A stretch of DNA of 64,000 nt from Microvirga ossetica (GCF_002741015.1 NZ_CP016616.1:4435501-4499500); one strand, 5' to 3'. Shown: positions 20,231-29,638, counted from the first letter of the stretch. Numbers and translations are program-made. Notes: a model not told the origin generated them from the sequence alone.

Positions 20231-22018
20231 ATGGGGGCGCCGCCTGTGACCAACGTTCTCGAAAAAGCAAGAAGGCAACTCAGTAAGAAAAGCGTGGCCG
20301 TTTCAGCTGCCATCCTTGGTCTGCTCGTCGCAGCGGCTGTGTTCATGGGGCCTCGCCTGCTGGCCGAGCCCGTTGCCGAAATTTCCTATTCGGATTTCAC
20401 CCGCGAGCTTTCCGACAAGAAGGTTCAGAAGGTCCTGATCGAAAGCGGTGGCCTGTCCGTCTCGATGGCGGATCGGGATGTCTTCGTCCGGATGCCGAAC
20501 GGACTGGTCAGTGCCGACTACATCGAGCGCATCACGGCCGCCGGCGCCCAAGTCGATTTCAAGAAGCCCGGCTTCGACGCCGCCCATATTGCCGGCATCC
20601 TGGGGCCGATCATCCTGGTTTTGGCTGTGCTGGCGATGCTGGCGATCCAGACCGATTTCAAGCCGACCTCGCGCTGGCCCCGGGTTGTGCGCAGCCTTCC
20701 GAACCGCTTCGACGATGTCGCCGGCCAGGACGAGGCCAAGGCGGAACTCCAGGAAGTGATCGCCTTCCTCAAGGATTCCGAGGCCTTCACGCGGGTCGGT
20801 GCACGCATCCCTCGCGGCCTGCTGATGGTCGGGCCGCCCGGAACGGGCAAGACTCTGATCGCCAAGGCGCTCGCCGGCGAAGCCGGCGTGTCCTTCATGG
20901 CGGTCTCGGGCAGCGACTTCTCCGCTCCGCTGATCGGCATCGCCAAGGGCCGCGTTTCCAAGCTTTTCGAACAAGCCCGAAAGAAGGCGCCCTGCCTCAT
21001 CTTCATCGACGAGATCGACGCCATCGGCCGCAAGCGCGGGGGCGGGGGATCGGCGGCGGACCGGGAGTTCGAGGCGACCTTGAACCAGCTTCTGGTCGAG
21101 ATGGACGGCTTCAACACCACCGCCGGCGTGATCGTCATCGGCGCGACGAACCGCGTCGACGTGCTCGACCCCGCGCTCCTGCGTCCGGGCCGCTTCGACC
21201 GTCAGGTCCACATCGGGCTTCCCGACATCTCCGGTCGCGAGGCGATCCTCAACGTGCATGCCCGCAACGTGAAGCTCGCCGAGGGCGTCAGCATGACTTC
21301 CATCGCCAAGGGCACGCCGGGGTTCTCCGGCGCCGATCTCGGCAACCTCCTGAACGAGGCCGCGATCTTCGCGGCACGGGAGGGCGTGGGCGAGGTCAAT
21401 CGTGAGCATCTGGAGGCCGCCCGGAACAAGATCCTCATGGGTCTCGAACGGCGATCGCTGGTGATCAGCAACGAGGAGCGTCGGCTGGTCGCTGTCCATG
21501 AGGCGGGGCACGCTCTCTGCGCCTGCCTGCTGCCGGCTTCCGACAAGGTGCATAGCGCCACCATCATTCCGCACGGCCAGGCGCTCGGCCTCGTCATGCG
21601 CCTGCCCGATCACGACCGCTTCTGCATCCCAGTGGAGAAGCTGGAGGCGGACCTGATCGTCGCCATGGGCGGCCGCGCCGCCGAGGAGGTCGTGTTCGGG
21701 CCTAAGAAGGTGACGACGGGAGCGGCCAGCGATATCGCTCACGCCACCAATATCGTCACCAAGATGGTCACCGAATGGGGCATGAGCCCGGCCATCGGCA
21801 TGGTTCGGGTCTCGCATTCGGGCGAGAGCCTTCCGCGCGAAGTCGAGCAGGAAATCCGCCGCATCATCGACGAGATGTATGAGGCTGCGAAGGCCTGCGT
21901 CCAGGACAACCGCGATGCGCTCGATGCCCTGACGGAGGCACTGCTCGAGCACGAGACCATCGATGGCGACGAGGTCCGCGAGATCGTCTCGCGGCAGCAG
22001 GCCCGGCTCGCGGCCTGA
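20231..22018 (+). CDS. FtsH-like membrane AAA+ zinc protease, divergent
   Basis: This 595-residue protein has the FtsH layout: TM1 about 22-42, a small periplasmic part, TM2 about 118-139, AAA+ domain with Walker A GPPGTGKT (201-208), Walker B CLIFIDEID (255-263), second region of homology with Arg318, Arg321 and Arg324, and an M41 peptidase domain with HEAGH (423-427). It is oddly divergent: the pore loop, normally MFVG, reads PLIG (233-236), so the aromatic translocation residue is missing. The gene stands alone among accessory genes, not beside tilS as housekeeping ftsH usually does, and is probably a second copy. Confidence 0.88.
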   Translation: MGAPPVTNVLEKARRQLSKKSVAVSAAILGLLVAAAVFMGPRLLAEPVAEISYSDFTRELSDKKVQKVLIESGGLSVSMADRDVFVRMPNGLVSADYIERITAAGAQVDFKKPGFDAAHIAGILGPIILVLAVLAMLAIQTDFKPTSRWPRVVRSLPNRFDDVAGQDEAKAELQEVIAFLKDSEAFTRVGARIPRGLLMVGPPGTGKTLIAKALAGEAGVSFMAVSGSDFSAPLIGIAKGRVSKLFEQARKKAPCLIFIDEIDAIGRKRGGGGSAADREFEATLNQLLVEMDGFNTTAGVIVIGATNRVDVLDPALLRPGRFDRQVHIGLPDISGREAILNVHARNVKLAEGVSMTSIAKGTPGFSGADLGNLLNEAAIFAAREGVGEVNREHLEAARNKILMGLERRSLVISNEERRLVAVHEAGHALCACLLPASDKVHSATIIPHGQALGLVMRLPDHDRFCIPVEKLEADLIVAMGGRAAEEVVFGPKKVTTGAASDIAHATNIVTKMVTEWGMSPAIGMVRVSHSGESLPREVEQEIRRIIDEMYEAAKACVQDNRDALDALTEALLEHETIDGDEVREIVSRQQARLAA

Positions 22019-22047
22019 GCTCGCGGCGCATTCCGCCGCTTCAGGCC
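22012..22047. terminator. Convergent hairpin between the ftsH-like and HWE kinase genes
   Basis: Outer arms GGCCTGA (22012-22018) and TCAGGCC (22041-22047) enclose inner arms GCGGCG (22023-22028) and CGCCGC (22034-22039). The element overlaps both stop codons. The stem is strong but has no T-run in either direction, so termination is likely but not certain. Confidence 0.5.
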
Positions 22048-23585
22048 CCCGCGTTTCTCCCCTCGGGTTCGCCCGGGGCGGAGAGGGGCGCATCGATCGT
22101 GCAGACCACGCCGGCGGGCGCGAAGGCGATGGTCACGTCCCCGTCGAGTTCCTGAGCGAGGCTGCGCTCGATCAGCCGCGTGCCGAAGCCCCGGCGGCTC
22201 GGCTCCACCACCGGCGGACCGCCGGTCTCCTGCCAGACCACCCGCAACTGCGTGCCATTGGCTTGCCACGTCATCGACCAGGTGATCGCGACGCGACCGG
22301 TCTCATTGCATAATGCGCCGTATTTAACCGCGTTGGTCCCGAGTTCCTGCAGAGCCATGGCGATGGCTAGCGCGATGCGCGGGGACAGGCGGACATCCGG
22401 TCCGTCGATCTCGAAGCGTTCGTTCCCAGTGCCCTGGAACGGCGCGATGGCTTCGAGAATCACCTCGCGCAGGAAAGCGCCGCCCCAGTTTTCCCGGGTC
22501 AGAACGTCATGAGCCCGGGAGAGTGCGAACAGGCGCCCCTCGATCGCTTCGCGCGCCTCGCTAGTCGACGCCGTATTGCGAAGGCTCTGGGAGGCGATCG
22601 ATTGGACCGTTGCGAGGGTGTTCTTCACACGGTGATTGAGCTCATTGATGAGAAGCTGCTGATGCTCCTCGGCCTTCTTCATCTCCGTGATGTCGAGCGC
22701 AACCCCGAGGGCCCGATCCGGAATGCCGTCCTTGACGTCCTGGAGTTCGGCACGGAGCAGGAGCCAATGCGTGGACCCGTCGCGCCAGACGATCCGCAGC
22801 TCCGTTTCGATATGCCGTTCGCCGCGTGCAAGAGCCTCCATGACAATGGCGCGGATGCGATCCCGCTCGCCCGGATAGTAGCGTTCGCGGATCTCCTCCA
22901 TCGACGGGCTCGCGTCCGGCGGAAATCCGAGCAGCCGGTTCAGCTCCGGCGACCCCGTCGCCCTTTCGGTCGCGGTTTCCACTTCCCAGACGGCCATGCG
23001 CCCGGCGTCGATAGCGAGGCGCAGCCGGATTTCGCTCTTGGCAAGGGCAGCCTGCGACAGCTTGGATTCGGAAAGATCCGAGGCGAGCACATAGAAGCCG
23101 ACGATGCTGCCATTGTCGGTGCGGTCGGGGATGTAGTCCGACCTTACGTAGCGCATACCCGTGCGAAAGGGCGCCCACCATTCATGCGCTGTCCGCTCGC
23201 CCGCGAGAGCGGCCTCCACATAAGGCCTCGTTCGTTCATAGGCCGGGATGCCGACCGCCTCCCACAGATGGAGCCCATACAGGCTTTCCGGACTGCGTCC
23301 GATCCAGGTCTCGTAGGCGCGGTTGTTGAAGCGGTAACGCTGGTCCGCGTCCACATAGGCGACGAGGGCTGGCAGATGATCCGCAATCTGCCTGAGCTTC
23401 TCCTCGCCCACATGGCGTGGCCACTCGTTGTCGTTGGAGCCTGCAAGCGCCGGTTCGGAAGGCAGGGCCGCCACCCGGTCATCGGCGCCCTCCGCCGGCC
23501 CGGCCCGAAGGCGACGGTTTTCCCGCTCCAGTTCGGCAATCCTCTGCAATAGGACATCCGGATCCAGGGGCTCAGTCATTGTCAT
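22041..23585 (-). CDS. HWE-family sensor histidine kinase with PAS domains
   Basis: This 514-residue protein starts with a short coiled coil (IAELERENRRLRAG), then two PAS domains at about 65-185 and 195-310. The C-terminal kinase core has the HWE H-box LNHRVKNTLATVQSIASQSL, N-box LQELGTNAVKYGAL and the WQETGGPPV motif. No transmembrane segment is seen, so it is cytoplasmic. HWE kinases in alphaproteobacteria often sense light or redox state or feed the PhyR general stress pathway. No response regulator lies beside it. Confidence 0.92.
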   Translation of the reverse strand: MTMTEPLDPDVLLQRIAELERENRRLRAGPAEGADDRVAALPSEPALAGSNDNEWPRHVGEEKLRQIADHLPALVAYVDADQRYRFNNRAYETWIGRSPESLYGLHLWEAVGIPAYERTRPYVEAALAGERTAHEWWAPFRTGMRYVRSDYIPDRTDNGSIVGFYVLASDLSESKLSQAALAKSEIRLRLAIDAGRMAVWEVETATERATGSPELNRLLGFPPDASPSMEEIRERYYPGERDRIRAIVMEALARGERHIETELRIVWRDGSTHWLLLRAELQDVKDGIPDRALGVALDITEMKKAEEHQQLLINELNHRVKNTLATVQSIASQSLRNTASTSEAREAIEGRLFALSRAHDVLTRENWGGAFLREVILEAIAPFQGTGNERFEIDGPDVRLSPRIALAIAMALQELGTNAVKYGALCNETGRVAITWSMTWQANGTQLRVVWQETGGPPVVEPSRRGFGTRLIERSLAQELDGDVTIAFAPAGVVCTIDAPLSAPGEPEGRNAGA

Positions 23586-23755
23586 CTATTGTTATGGCCC
23601 ATTCCCATACGGCAGAACGATCCTAGCCGCAGCGCCGACCGTGAAGATAGACCTGCGGAACGAAAAAGCCACGATGGCCGGATCGTTTCCGGCCGCAGCT
23701 TCTGGCCGATGAGGGGATTCTTGAATATGGTGCGCGCAACAAGGGGGCTCCCATC

Positions 23756-23881
23756 ATGAAGCGCATCATTCGTGTCACTATCGTCGTCGGTCTGGGCCTG
23801 CTTGCCACGGCCTGCGACAAGTGCGGCAACTGGAACATGAACACCCCGCAGTTCTGCCACGCCGACAAACCGCAGAGCTAG
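23756..23881 (+). CDS. Tiny cysteine-rich lipoprotein
   Basis: This 41-residue frame has a lysine-arginine start (MKRIIR), a hydrophobic core and a lipobox LATAC, so Cys20 should be lipidated. The mature part is only 22 residues and has two further cysteines (CDKCGNWNM and QFC). A GGGGG-type ribosome binding site lies before ATG 23756. It ends 15 nt before the HAD gene, which starts with TTG, so the two are probably co-translated. I do not recognise the family. Confidence 0.68.
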   Translation: MKRIIRVTIVVGLGLLATACDKCGNWNMNTPQFCHADKPQS

Positions 23882-23895
23882 AACGGGAAAGACCC

Positions 23896-24573
23896 TTGAA
23901 GCTCGTTCTCTTCGATGTCGACGGCACGCTCGTCGACAGCCAAAGCATCATCGTCGCGGCCCAGCAGGCGACCTTCGCAGCCCATGGGCTGGAGCCGCCG
24001 AGCCGCGAGCGCGCCCTGTCCATCGTCGGGCTGTCGCTCGCCGAGGCCTTTACGGCGCTGGCGGGGCCGAAGGCGCCTGTCGCCGATCTGGTGGCCACCT
24101 ACAGGGAGGTCTCCGCCGTCCTGCGCCGGGACCCGGCTCACGCGGAGCCGCTGTTTCCCGGCGCCGGTGAGTGCATCGCGGCGCTGCGGGGCCGGCGCGA
24201 TGTGGTGCTCGGTATCGCCACCGGCAACTCACAGCGCGGCGTGGCGCGCATCCTCACCAGCTTCGAATGGCATGGAGTCTTCGCCTCGATCCAGACGGCC
24301 GACGATGCTCCCTCCAAGCCGCACCCGGCCATGATCCTGCAGGCCATGCGGGAGACGGGAGCCGCTCCCCATGACACGGTTATGGTCGGCGATTCGAGCT
24401 TCGACATGGCGATGGCGCGTGCCGCAGGGGTGATGCCCATCGGCGTGTCCTGGGGGTTCCAGCCGGCCGCCGCACTCACCGAGGCAGGGGCAGGGGCCAT
24501 CGTTCATTCCTACCCGGAACTCGAGGCGATCCTGCACGAATTTCTCGACCGTCCCTCGCAGATTTCGGCCTAA
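23896..24573 (+). CDS. HAD-superfamily hydrolase, phosphoglycolate phosphatase-like
   Basis: This 225-residue protein begins KLVLFDVDGTLVDSQ, the HAD motif I with nucleophile Asp7 and Asp9. Motif II is in VLGIATGNSQRG, and motifs III and IV lie in SKPHPAMILQAM and MVGDSSFDMAMARAAG. I chose TTG 23896 since the family starts right at this strand; an in-frame ATG at 23821 would read through the lipoprotein gene in another frame. In alphaproteobacteria this gene typically sits next to ATP12, as here. Confidence 0.88.
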   Translation: MKLVLFDVDGTLVDSQSIIVAAQQATFAAHGLEPPSRERALSIVGLSLAEAFTALAGPKAPVADLVATYREVSAVLRRDPAHAEPLFPGAGECIAALRGRRDVVLGIATGNSQRGVARILTSFEWHGVFASIQTADDAPSKPHPAMILQAMRETGAAPHDTVMVGDSSFDMAMARAAGVMPIGVSWGFQPAAALTEAGAGAIVHSYPELEAILHEFLDRPSQISA

Positions 24574-24590
24574 GACCCTATTTTCCCGCC

Positions 24591-25373
24591 ATGACAGATC
24601 CACGTGACTGGTTCCCGTCCGAAGAGGAACCGAACCCGATGCGGGCCGCTCAGGCCGGCATGAAACCAGCCCTGCCCAAGCGCTTCTACAAGGAGGCCGG
24701 CGTCGAGGAGCGGGATGGCCGGTTCCTTCTCACCCTCGACGGGCGAACGGCGAAAACTCCCAACAAGCAGACCCTGGCCGTGCCGTCGCGGGCGCTCGCG
24801 GAGGTGCTGGCCGAGGAATGGCAGAGTCAAGGCGGCGAGATCGACCCGTCGACCATGCCGATCACGCGCATCGTCAATTCCGCCATCGATGGCGTCGCGC
24901 CGCGACAGGCCGAGGTGGTCGACGACCTCGTCCGCTATGCCGGTTCCGATCTGGTCTATTACCGGGCCGCCGAGCCGGAGCGTCTCGCGCATGCCCAGGA
25001 CGCCGCCTGGAGCCCGGTTCTCGACTGGGCGAAGGATGCTCACGGCGCCCGCTTCGTCTTGGGCGAAGGCGTGATGCACGTGGCGCAGCCGGAGGAGGCG
25101 ATTGCAGCGATCCGCCGGGCCATCGAGCGGATCGAATCGCCCTTCGCCCTCGCTGCTCTCCACGTCATGACGACCCTGTCCGGTTCCGTGCTGATCGCGC
25201 TTGCCCATGCCGCGCAGCGGCTCGATGCCGACGCGGCCTGGGCGGTCGCCCATGTGGACGAGCTTTATCAGGAGAGCGTCTGGGGCGAGGATTATGAAGC
25301 CATGGAGCGCCGCCGCCGCCGCGAGGCCGAGTTCAAGGCTGCGTCCCGGATCTTCCGCCTGACTGCGGCATGA
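24591..25373 (+). CDS. ATP12 family chaperone
   Basis: This 260-residue protein is homologous to mitochondrial ATP12, which assists assembly of the F1 alpha subunit of ATP synthase. The signature LPKRFYKEAGVEERDGRFLLTLDGR is at about residues 25-50, followed by TLAVPSRALAEVLAEEWQ and the VDELYQESVWGEDYEA C-terminal motif. The family is found mainly in alphaproteobacteria and mitochondria. It follows the HAD gene by 17 nt and ends at a clear terminator. Confidence 0.93.
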   Translation: MTDPRDWFPSEEEPNPMRAAQAGMKPALPKRFYKEAGVEERDGRFLLTLDGRTAKTPNKQTLAVPSRALAEVLAEEWQSQGGEIDPSTMPITRIVNSAIDGVAPRQAEVVDDLVRYAGSDLVYYRAAEPERLAHAQDAAWSPVLDWAKDAHGARFVLGEGVMHVAQPEEAIAAIRRAIERIESPFALAALHVMTTLSGSVLIALAHAAQRLDADAAWAVAHVDELYQESVWGEDYEAMERRRRREAEFKAASRIFRLTAA

Positions 25374-25407
25374 AAAAGCCGCCGGAGCCACGGCCCCGGC
25401 GGCTTTT
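25373..25407. terminator. Rho-independent terminator, bidirectional
   Basis: GCCGCCGG (25378-25385) pairs with CCGGCGGC (25396-25403). It is followed by TTTT and preceded by AAAAA, so it can serve ATP12 on the plus strand and the convergent lipoprotein gene on the minus strand. Confidence 0.85.
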
Positions 25408-25424
25408 ATTCCAAACCGGCGGCG

Positions 25425-25799
25425 TCAGGCGCGCTGGAAGCTGATTCCGCACTTTTTCTGAACCGAGGCGCCCTCGATGGCCTGCATCTGGCCCTTCAGG
25501 CGAGCCAGCTCGGCGGCCTGAGCGCCATTGCCGCTCACGAAGAAGGCAGCCGGCCAGAAGATGACGACGGCGGCTGTCGTCGCGACCGCGTCTTTCGTGG
25601 CCTGCGAATCCTGTGCGCCGGCGGCCGAAGCGGCAGCAGCGCTGACACGTTGGGCCTCCGCGCTCAGCTCCCGGCAGCTGTAGCTGCCATACATCGTCGG
25701 TGACACATAGGCGGCGGCGACATTCTCCGAGCGGCTGGCGCAGCCGGCGGCCGCGAGCGTCAGGAGAGCGGCGGCCGGGAGATAGATGGTTTTCTTCAT
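25425..25799 (-). CDS. Hypothetical lipoprotein
   Basis: This 124-residue protein has a signal peptide (MKKTIYLPAAALLTLAAAGC) with lipobox AAGC at residues 17-20. After it come a YGSYSCREL segment, an Ala-rich helix, a hydrophobic stretch (AAVVIFWPAAFFVSG, about 78-92) and a C-terminal helix ending CGISF. Such lipoproteins are common in rhizobia, with no assigned role. It is divergent from pccB; the start chosen is the ATG that exposes the signal peptide. Confidence 0.8.
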   Translation of the reverse strand: MKKTIYLPAAALLTLAAAGCASRSENVAAAYVSPTMYGSYSCRELSAEAQRVSAAAASAAGAQDSQATKDAVATTAAVVIFWPAAFFVSGNGAQAAELARLKGQMQAIEGASVQKKCGISFQRA

Positions 25800-25950
25800 G
25801 ATCAGCCCCGTTATAACGTGATGACGATTATGTCGTATCCTGCCTTGGCGGGCCTGTGAAGTGCTGTGGAGCACACGTCCATAGTGGGATTTTGGGGCTC
25901 GCACGGCTGTGCTAAGCGGGGGATCAATTTCCCCAGGATAGGGACCAGCC

Positions 25951-27483
25951 ATGAAAGATATGCTCGAACGGCTCGAAGAGCGGCGCGCCCAGGCTCGCCT
26001 CGGCGGTGGCGAGAAGCGCATCGAGGCGCAGCACGGCCGCGGCAAGCTGACGGCCCGCGAGCGCATCGAGCTTCTGCTCGACAGGAGTTCCTTCGAGGAG
26101 TTCGACATGTTCGTCGAGCACCGCTCGAGCGATTTCGGCATGAAGAAGGTCAAGATCCCCGGCGACGGGGTCGTCACCGGCTGGGGCACCGTCAACGGCC
26201 GCACGGTCTTCGTCTTCGCCAAGGACTTCACCGTGTTCGGCGGCTCGCTGTCCGAGGCGCACGCCCAGAAGATCATCAAGATCCAAGACATGGCGCTCAA
26301 GATGCGCGCTCCCATCGTCGGCCTGTTCGATGCCGGCGGCGCCCGCATCCAGGAGGGCGTGGCAGCGCTCGGCGGCTACGGCGAGGTGTTCAAGCGCAAC
26401 GTGATCGCCTCGGGCGTGATTCCGCAGATCTCGGTGATTATGGGCCCCTGCGCCGGCGGCGACGTCTATTCGCCGGCGATGACCGACTTCATCTTCATGG
26501 TGCGCGACCGTTCCTACATGTTCGTCACCGGTCCCGAGGTGGTGAAGACCGTCACCAACGAGACCGTGACCTCGGAGGAGCTCGGCGGCGCCAAGGTCCA
26601 CACCACCAAATCTTCGGTGGCCGATGGCGCTTACGACAACGATGTGGAGGCATTGCTGCAGGTGCGCCGCCTCATCGACTTCCTGCCCGCCAACAACATG
26701 GACGGCGTGCCGGAGATCCCGAGCCTCGACGATCCCAACCGCACGGACGACAGCCTCGATACGCTGATTCCCGACAACCCGAACAAGCCCTACGACATGA
26801 AGGAGCTGATCCTGAAGGTTGTGGACGAGGGCGATTTCTTCGAGATCCAGGAAGCTTACGCCAAGAACATCATCACCGGCTTCGGGCGCATCGAAGGCCA
26901 CACCGTGGGCTTCGTCGCCAATCAGCCGATGGTGCTGGCCGGCGTGCTCGACTCGGACGCCTCGCGCAAGGCAGCGCGCTTCGTGCGCTTCTGCGATGCC
27001 TTCAACATCCCGATCGTCACCTTCGAAGACGTGCCGGGCTTCCTGCCGGGCACGGCGCAGGAATATGGCGGCCTGATCAAGCATGGCGCCAAGCTGCTCT
27101 TCGCCTATTCCGAAGCCACTGTGCCGCTGGTGACGGTGATCACGCGAAAAGCTTTCGGCGGAGCCTATGACGTGATGGCCTCGAAGCATATCGGCGGCGA
27201 CGTCAACTACGCCTGGCCGACCGCGCAGATCGCCGTGATGGGCGCCAAGGGCGCGGTGGAAATCATCTTCCGAGGCGACATCGGCGATGCGGAGAAAATC
27301 GCAGCGCGCACGAAGGAATACGAAGACCGCTTCATGTCGCCATTCGTGGCGGCCGAGCGCGGCTATGTCGACGAAGTGATCATGCCGCATTCCACCCGCC
27401 GGCGGATCGCGCGGGCGCTGGCGATGCTGCGCCACAAGGAAACCGAGCGGCCCTGGAAGAAGCACGACAACATTCCGCTGTAA
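25951..27483 (+). CDS. pccB: Propionyl-CoA carboxylase beta subunit (carboxyltransferase)
   Basis: This 510-residue carboxyltransferase moves CO2 from biotin to propionyl-CoA, giving methylmalonyl-CoA. It has the N-terminal signature [17 protein letters not shown], the [11 protein letters not shown] and [17 protein letters not shown] acyl-CoA loops, and the C-terminal [26 protein letters not shown] and [13 protein letters not shown] segments. Length and motifs favour PccB over AccD or MccB. The biotin-carrying partner (33526-35526) lies 6 kb downstream instead of adjacent. Confidence 0.94.
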   Translation: MKDMLERLEERRAQARLGGGEKRIEAQHGRGKLTARERIELLLDRSSFEEFDMFVEHRSSDFGMKKVKIPGDGVVTGWGTVNGRTVFVFAKDFTVFGGSLSEAHAQKIIKIQDMALKMRAPIVGLFDAGGARIQEGVAALGGYGEVFKRNVIASGVIPQISVIMGPCAGGDVYSPAMTDFIFMVRDRSYMFVTGPEVVKTVTNETVTSEELGGAKVHTTKSSVADGAYDNDVEALLQVRRLIDFLPANNMDGVPEIPSLDDPNRTDDSLDTLIPDNPNKPYDMKELILKVVDEGDFFEIQEAYAKNIITGFGRIEGHTVGFVANQPMVLAGVLDSDASRKAARFVRFCDAFNIPIVTFEDVPGFLPGTAQEYGGLIKHGAKLLFAYSEATVPLVTVITRKAFGGAYDVMASKHIGGDVNYAWPTAQIAVMGAKGAVEIIFRGDIGDAEKIAARTKEYEDRFMSPFVAAERGYVDEVIMPHSTRRRIARALAMLRHKETERPWKKHDNIPL

Positions 27484-27536
27484 GAGCGGAAGAACTGCGT
27501 CGACTCGGATAAACTCGAACTTTCTCGAAAGTTGGC

Positions 27537-27572
27537 ACAACTGCGCATGGCCATTCGTTCATGCGCGGTTGT
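27537..27572. other. 13-bp dyad downstream of pccB
   Basis: ACAACTGCGCATG (27537-27549) pairs with CATGCGCGGTTGT (27560-27572) with one G-T wobble and a 10-nt loop. It lies 53 nt after the pccB stop with no T-run. The remaining 230-nt gap holds nothing else I recognise apart from a small AACTTT/AAAGTT dyad near 27518. Confidence 0.4.
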
Positions 27573-27713
27573 CTGTCACGCTTGCCTCAGCTTGGCCGAT
27601 CTGAAATACCGAACTCAAGGACCGAATCCGTCTCGAAGAGTTGATGACGATTCTCGGATCCACTGCCGTTTTCCGGCGTTCTGCCGTCATCCGAAAAGCT
27701 GCGAGGGTTGGGA

Positions 27714-28883
27714 ATGCACGCCTCGGGAGGCCGCAACACCGTGATCGATTTTTGGCGAGGGCTCGTGCTCGTCATTATTTTCGTGAACCATGTTCCAGGC
27801 AACATTCTAGAGCATCTGACCCCGCGCAATTACGGCTTCTCCGATGCAGCAGAGGCTTTCGTCTTCATCTCCGGCCTGTCGGTTGCACTCGTCTATTTTC
27901 CGAAGCTGGCTCAAAGCGGCATGCTCGATATTGTCAGGCGATGCTTCCGGCGCTCGCTCGAGCTCTATCGCATGCACCTGATCATGACCGGTGCTGCCAT
28001 CGCGTTGTTCTCGGTCGGCTACGTGATCAGCGACGACATCATGATGATCGAGGCTCACGGCCGCAGCGCCGTGTTCGAGGATACGGCGCGCGGCGTCACC
28101 GGTGTTCTCCTACTCGGACACCAGCTCGGCTATTTCAATATTCTCCCTCTCTACATCGCTCTCATGCTCTGGGCTCCGGTGGCCATGATCCTGCTGCGGA
28201 TCCACGTGGCCCTGGCGGCTGCCGTGTCGATCGGGGTCTATCTGCTCGCCCGTGCGGACGTGCTGGCCTTGCCAAGCTGGCCCGAGCCGGGGAGGTGGTT
28301 CTTCAATCCCTTCGCGTGGCAGCTGCTGTTCACGCTCGGCATCTTTGCAGGACCGCTCCTCTCGCGACTGAGGAGCATTCCTTATTGGCGTCCGGCATTC
28401 ATCAGCTCGATTGTCCTCCTAGTCGCCTCTTTCGTCATCATGATGAATGGGTTCGGCCTGGCGCCGAACCTGCTCTGGGGCGCCTTCAACACGGTCGATC
28501 TCGTCAAGAGCGACCTCGGCCTCGGCCGCATGCTTCACTTCCTGGCCCTGGCTTACGTGGTCACGCAGCTTCGCTTTGGGCATGTCCTGCAGGGAACCGC
28601 CATCGGGGCGGAGATGATGCGCCTCGGGCGCTACTCCCTGCCGGTCTTCGCCGCAGGCTCCATCCTGAGCGCGCTCGGGGAGGTCACAATGACGCTCGCG
28701 GCGGTGAAGTCCTCTGCTAGTCCCCATATCTTCGGTATGGTATTCACGGTGTTCGGTATCCTCGGACTCCTCCTACTGGCACGATATCTCGAATGGAAAA
28801 AGAAGGGCTCGACCGCTCCCCGATCGGAGCGGGTCGGAAAATCTGGCCTCGTGTCGGTATCGTCCGGGCGGCTTCCGCACTAG
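27714..28883 (+). CDS. opgC: OpgC-type membrane acyltransferase
   Basis: This 389-residue protein has about ten hydrophobic helices and the OpgC start RNTVIDFWRGLVLVIIFVNHVPGN, in which the histidine is a likely catalytic residue, followed by YGFSDAAEAFVFISGLSVAL. The family transfers succinyl or related acyl groups to periplasmic glucans. The substrate here is inferred from the family. ATG 27714 follows GAGGGTTGGG. Its hydrophilic tail (about residues 360-389) overlaps the next gene by 91 nt in another frame. Confidence 0.88.
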   Translation: MHASGGRNTVIDFWRGLVLVIIFVNHVPGNILEHLTPRNYGFSDAAEAFVFISGLSVALVYFPKLAQSGMLDIVRRCFRRSLELYRMHLIMTGAAIALFSVGYVISDDIMMIEAHGRSAVFEDTARGVTGVLLLGHQLGYFNILPLYIALMLWAPVAMILLRIHVALAAAVSIGVYLLARADVLALPSWPEPGRWFFNPFAWQLLFTLGIFAGPLLSRLRSIPYWRPAFISSIVLLVASFVIMMNGFGLAPNLLWGAFNTVDLVKSDLGLGRMLHFLALAYVVTQLRFGHVLQGTAIGAEMMRLGRYSLPVFAAGSILSALGEVTMTLAAVKSSASPHIFGMVFTVFGILGLLLLARYLEWKKKGSTAPRSERVGKSGLVSVSSGRLPH

Positions 28884-29638
28884 CGTCTATTCTCCTCGTC
28901 GGCATCGGCGGCCCTGCATTCGCGCAGGATGCCGTCTGCCATGCGTCCAAGCCGACCTTCTCGTCTCCGGTGAAGCTTGAGGGCGTCGCATTGCGGCTCA
29001 GGCGGCATGAGCCGGTGCGCATCCTCGCCATCGGATCCTCGTCGACCGAGGGGATCGGAGCCTCTTCCCCGGCTTTCTCCTACCCGGCCCAGCTCCAGGC
29101 TGACCTCATTCAGGCGTGGAACGGCACCGTCACCGTCGAAAATGCGGGCAAGGGTGGTGAGACGATCACGGAGACCATCGGGCGTCTCGAAGCGGCCTTG
29201 AAGGCCAGCAAGCCGGACCTCGTCATCTGGCAGGTCGGCACGAACGATGCCGTCAAGGGAGGCGACGAGGCCGGGTTCTCGGCGCTCCTGCAACAGGGAA
29301 TCGATGCCGCGCAGGTGCTCGGCGTCGAGGTCATCCTCGTCGATCAGCAATATTATCCGGCAATCAAGGATCTCGGCCGCTACGAGCGGTTCGTAAGCCT
29401 CGTCGGTGCGACAGCTGCTGCCGAGCAGGTGCCGGTCTTTTCGCGCTACAAGCTGATGAAGGCTTGGAGCGAGCGTTCGTCGGATATCCTCGGCTCGATG
29501 CTGTCGGGCGACGGGTTCCATATGGGCGATCGCGGCTACGATTGCCTTGCGCAGCTCATTGCCGACGGCCTCCATTATCCGATGGCCGTGTCCGAGATCG
29601 CGCCCGGCATGGCCGTTACTGTCGCTGCGCAGCCCTGA
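28793..29638 (+). CDS. Periplasmic SGNH-family hydrolase
   Basis: This 281-residue protein has a signal peptide preceded by a long basic lead (residues 1-45, ending GGPAFAQ). The GDSL/SGNH blocks are [16 protein letters not shown] (nucleophile Ser), NAGKGGETI (Gly), [11 protein letters not shown] (Asn) and [15 protein letters not shown] (Asp/His pair). Such esterases remove acyl groups from sugars or lipids. The only in-frame start upstream of the signal helix lies inside opgC, so the 91-nt overlap looks real and suggests coupled translation. Confidence 0.88.
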   Translation: MEKEGLDRSPIGAGRKIWPRVGIVRAASALASILLVGIGGPAFAQDAVCHASKPTFSSPVKLEGVALRLRRHEPVRILAIGSSSTEGIGASSPAFSYPAQLQADLIQAWNGTVTVENAGKGGETITETIGRLEAALKASKPDLVIWQVGTNDAVKGGDEAGFSALLQQGIDAAQVLGVEVILVDQQYYPAIKDLGRYERFVSLVGATAAAEQVPVFSRYKLMKAWSERSSDILGSMLSGDGFHMGDRGYDCLAQLIADGLHYPMAVSEIAPGMAVTVAAQP

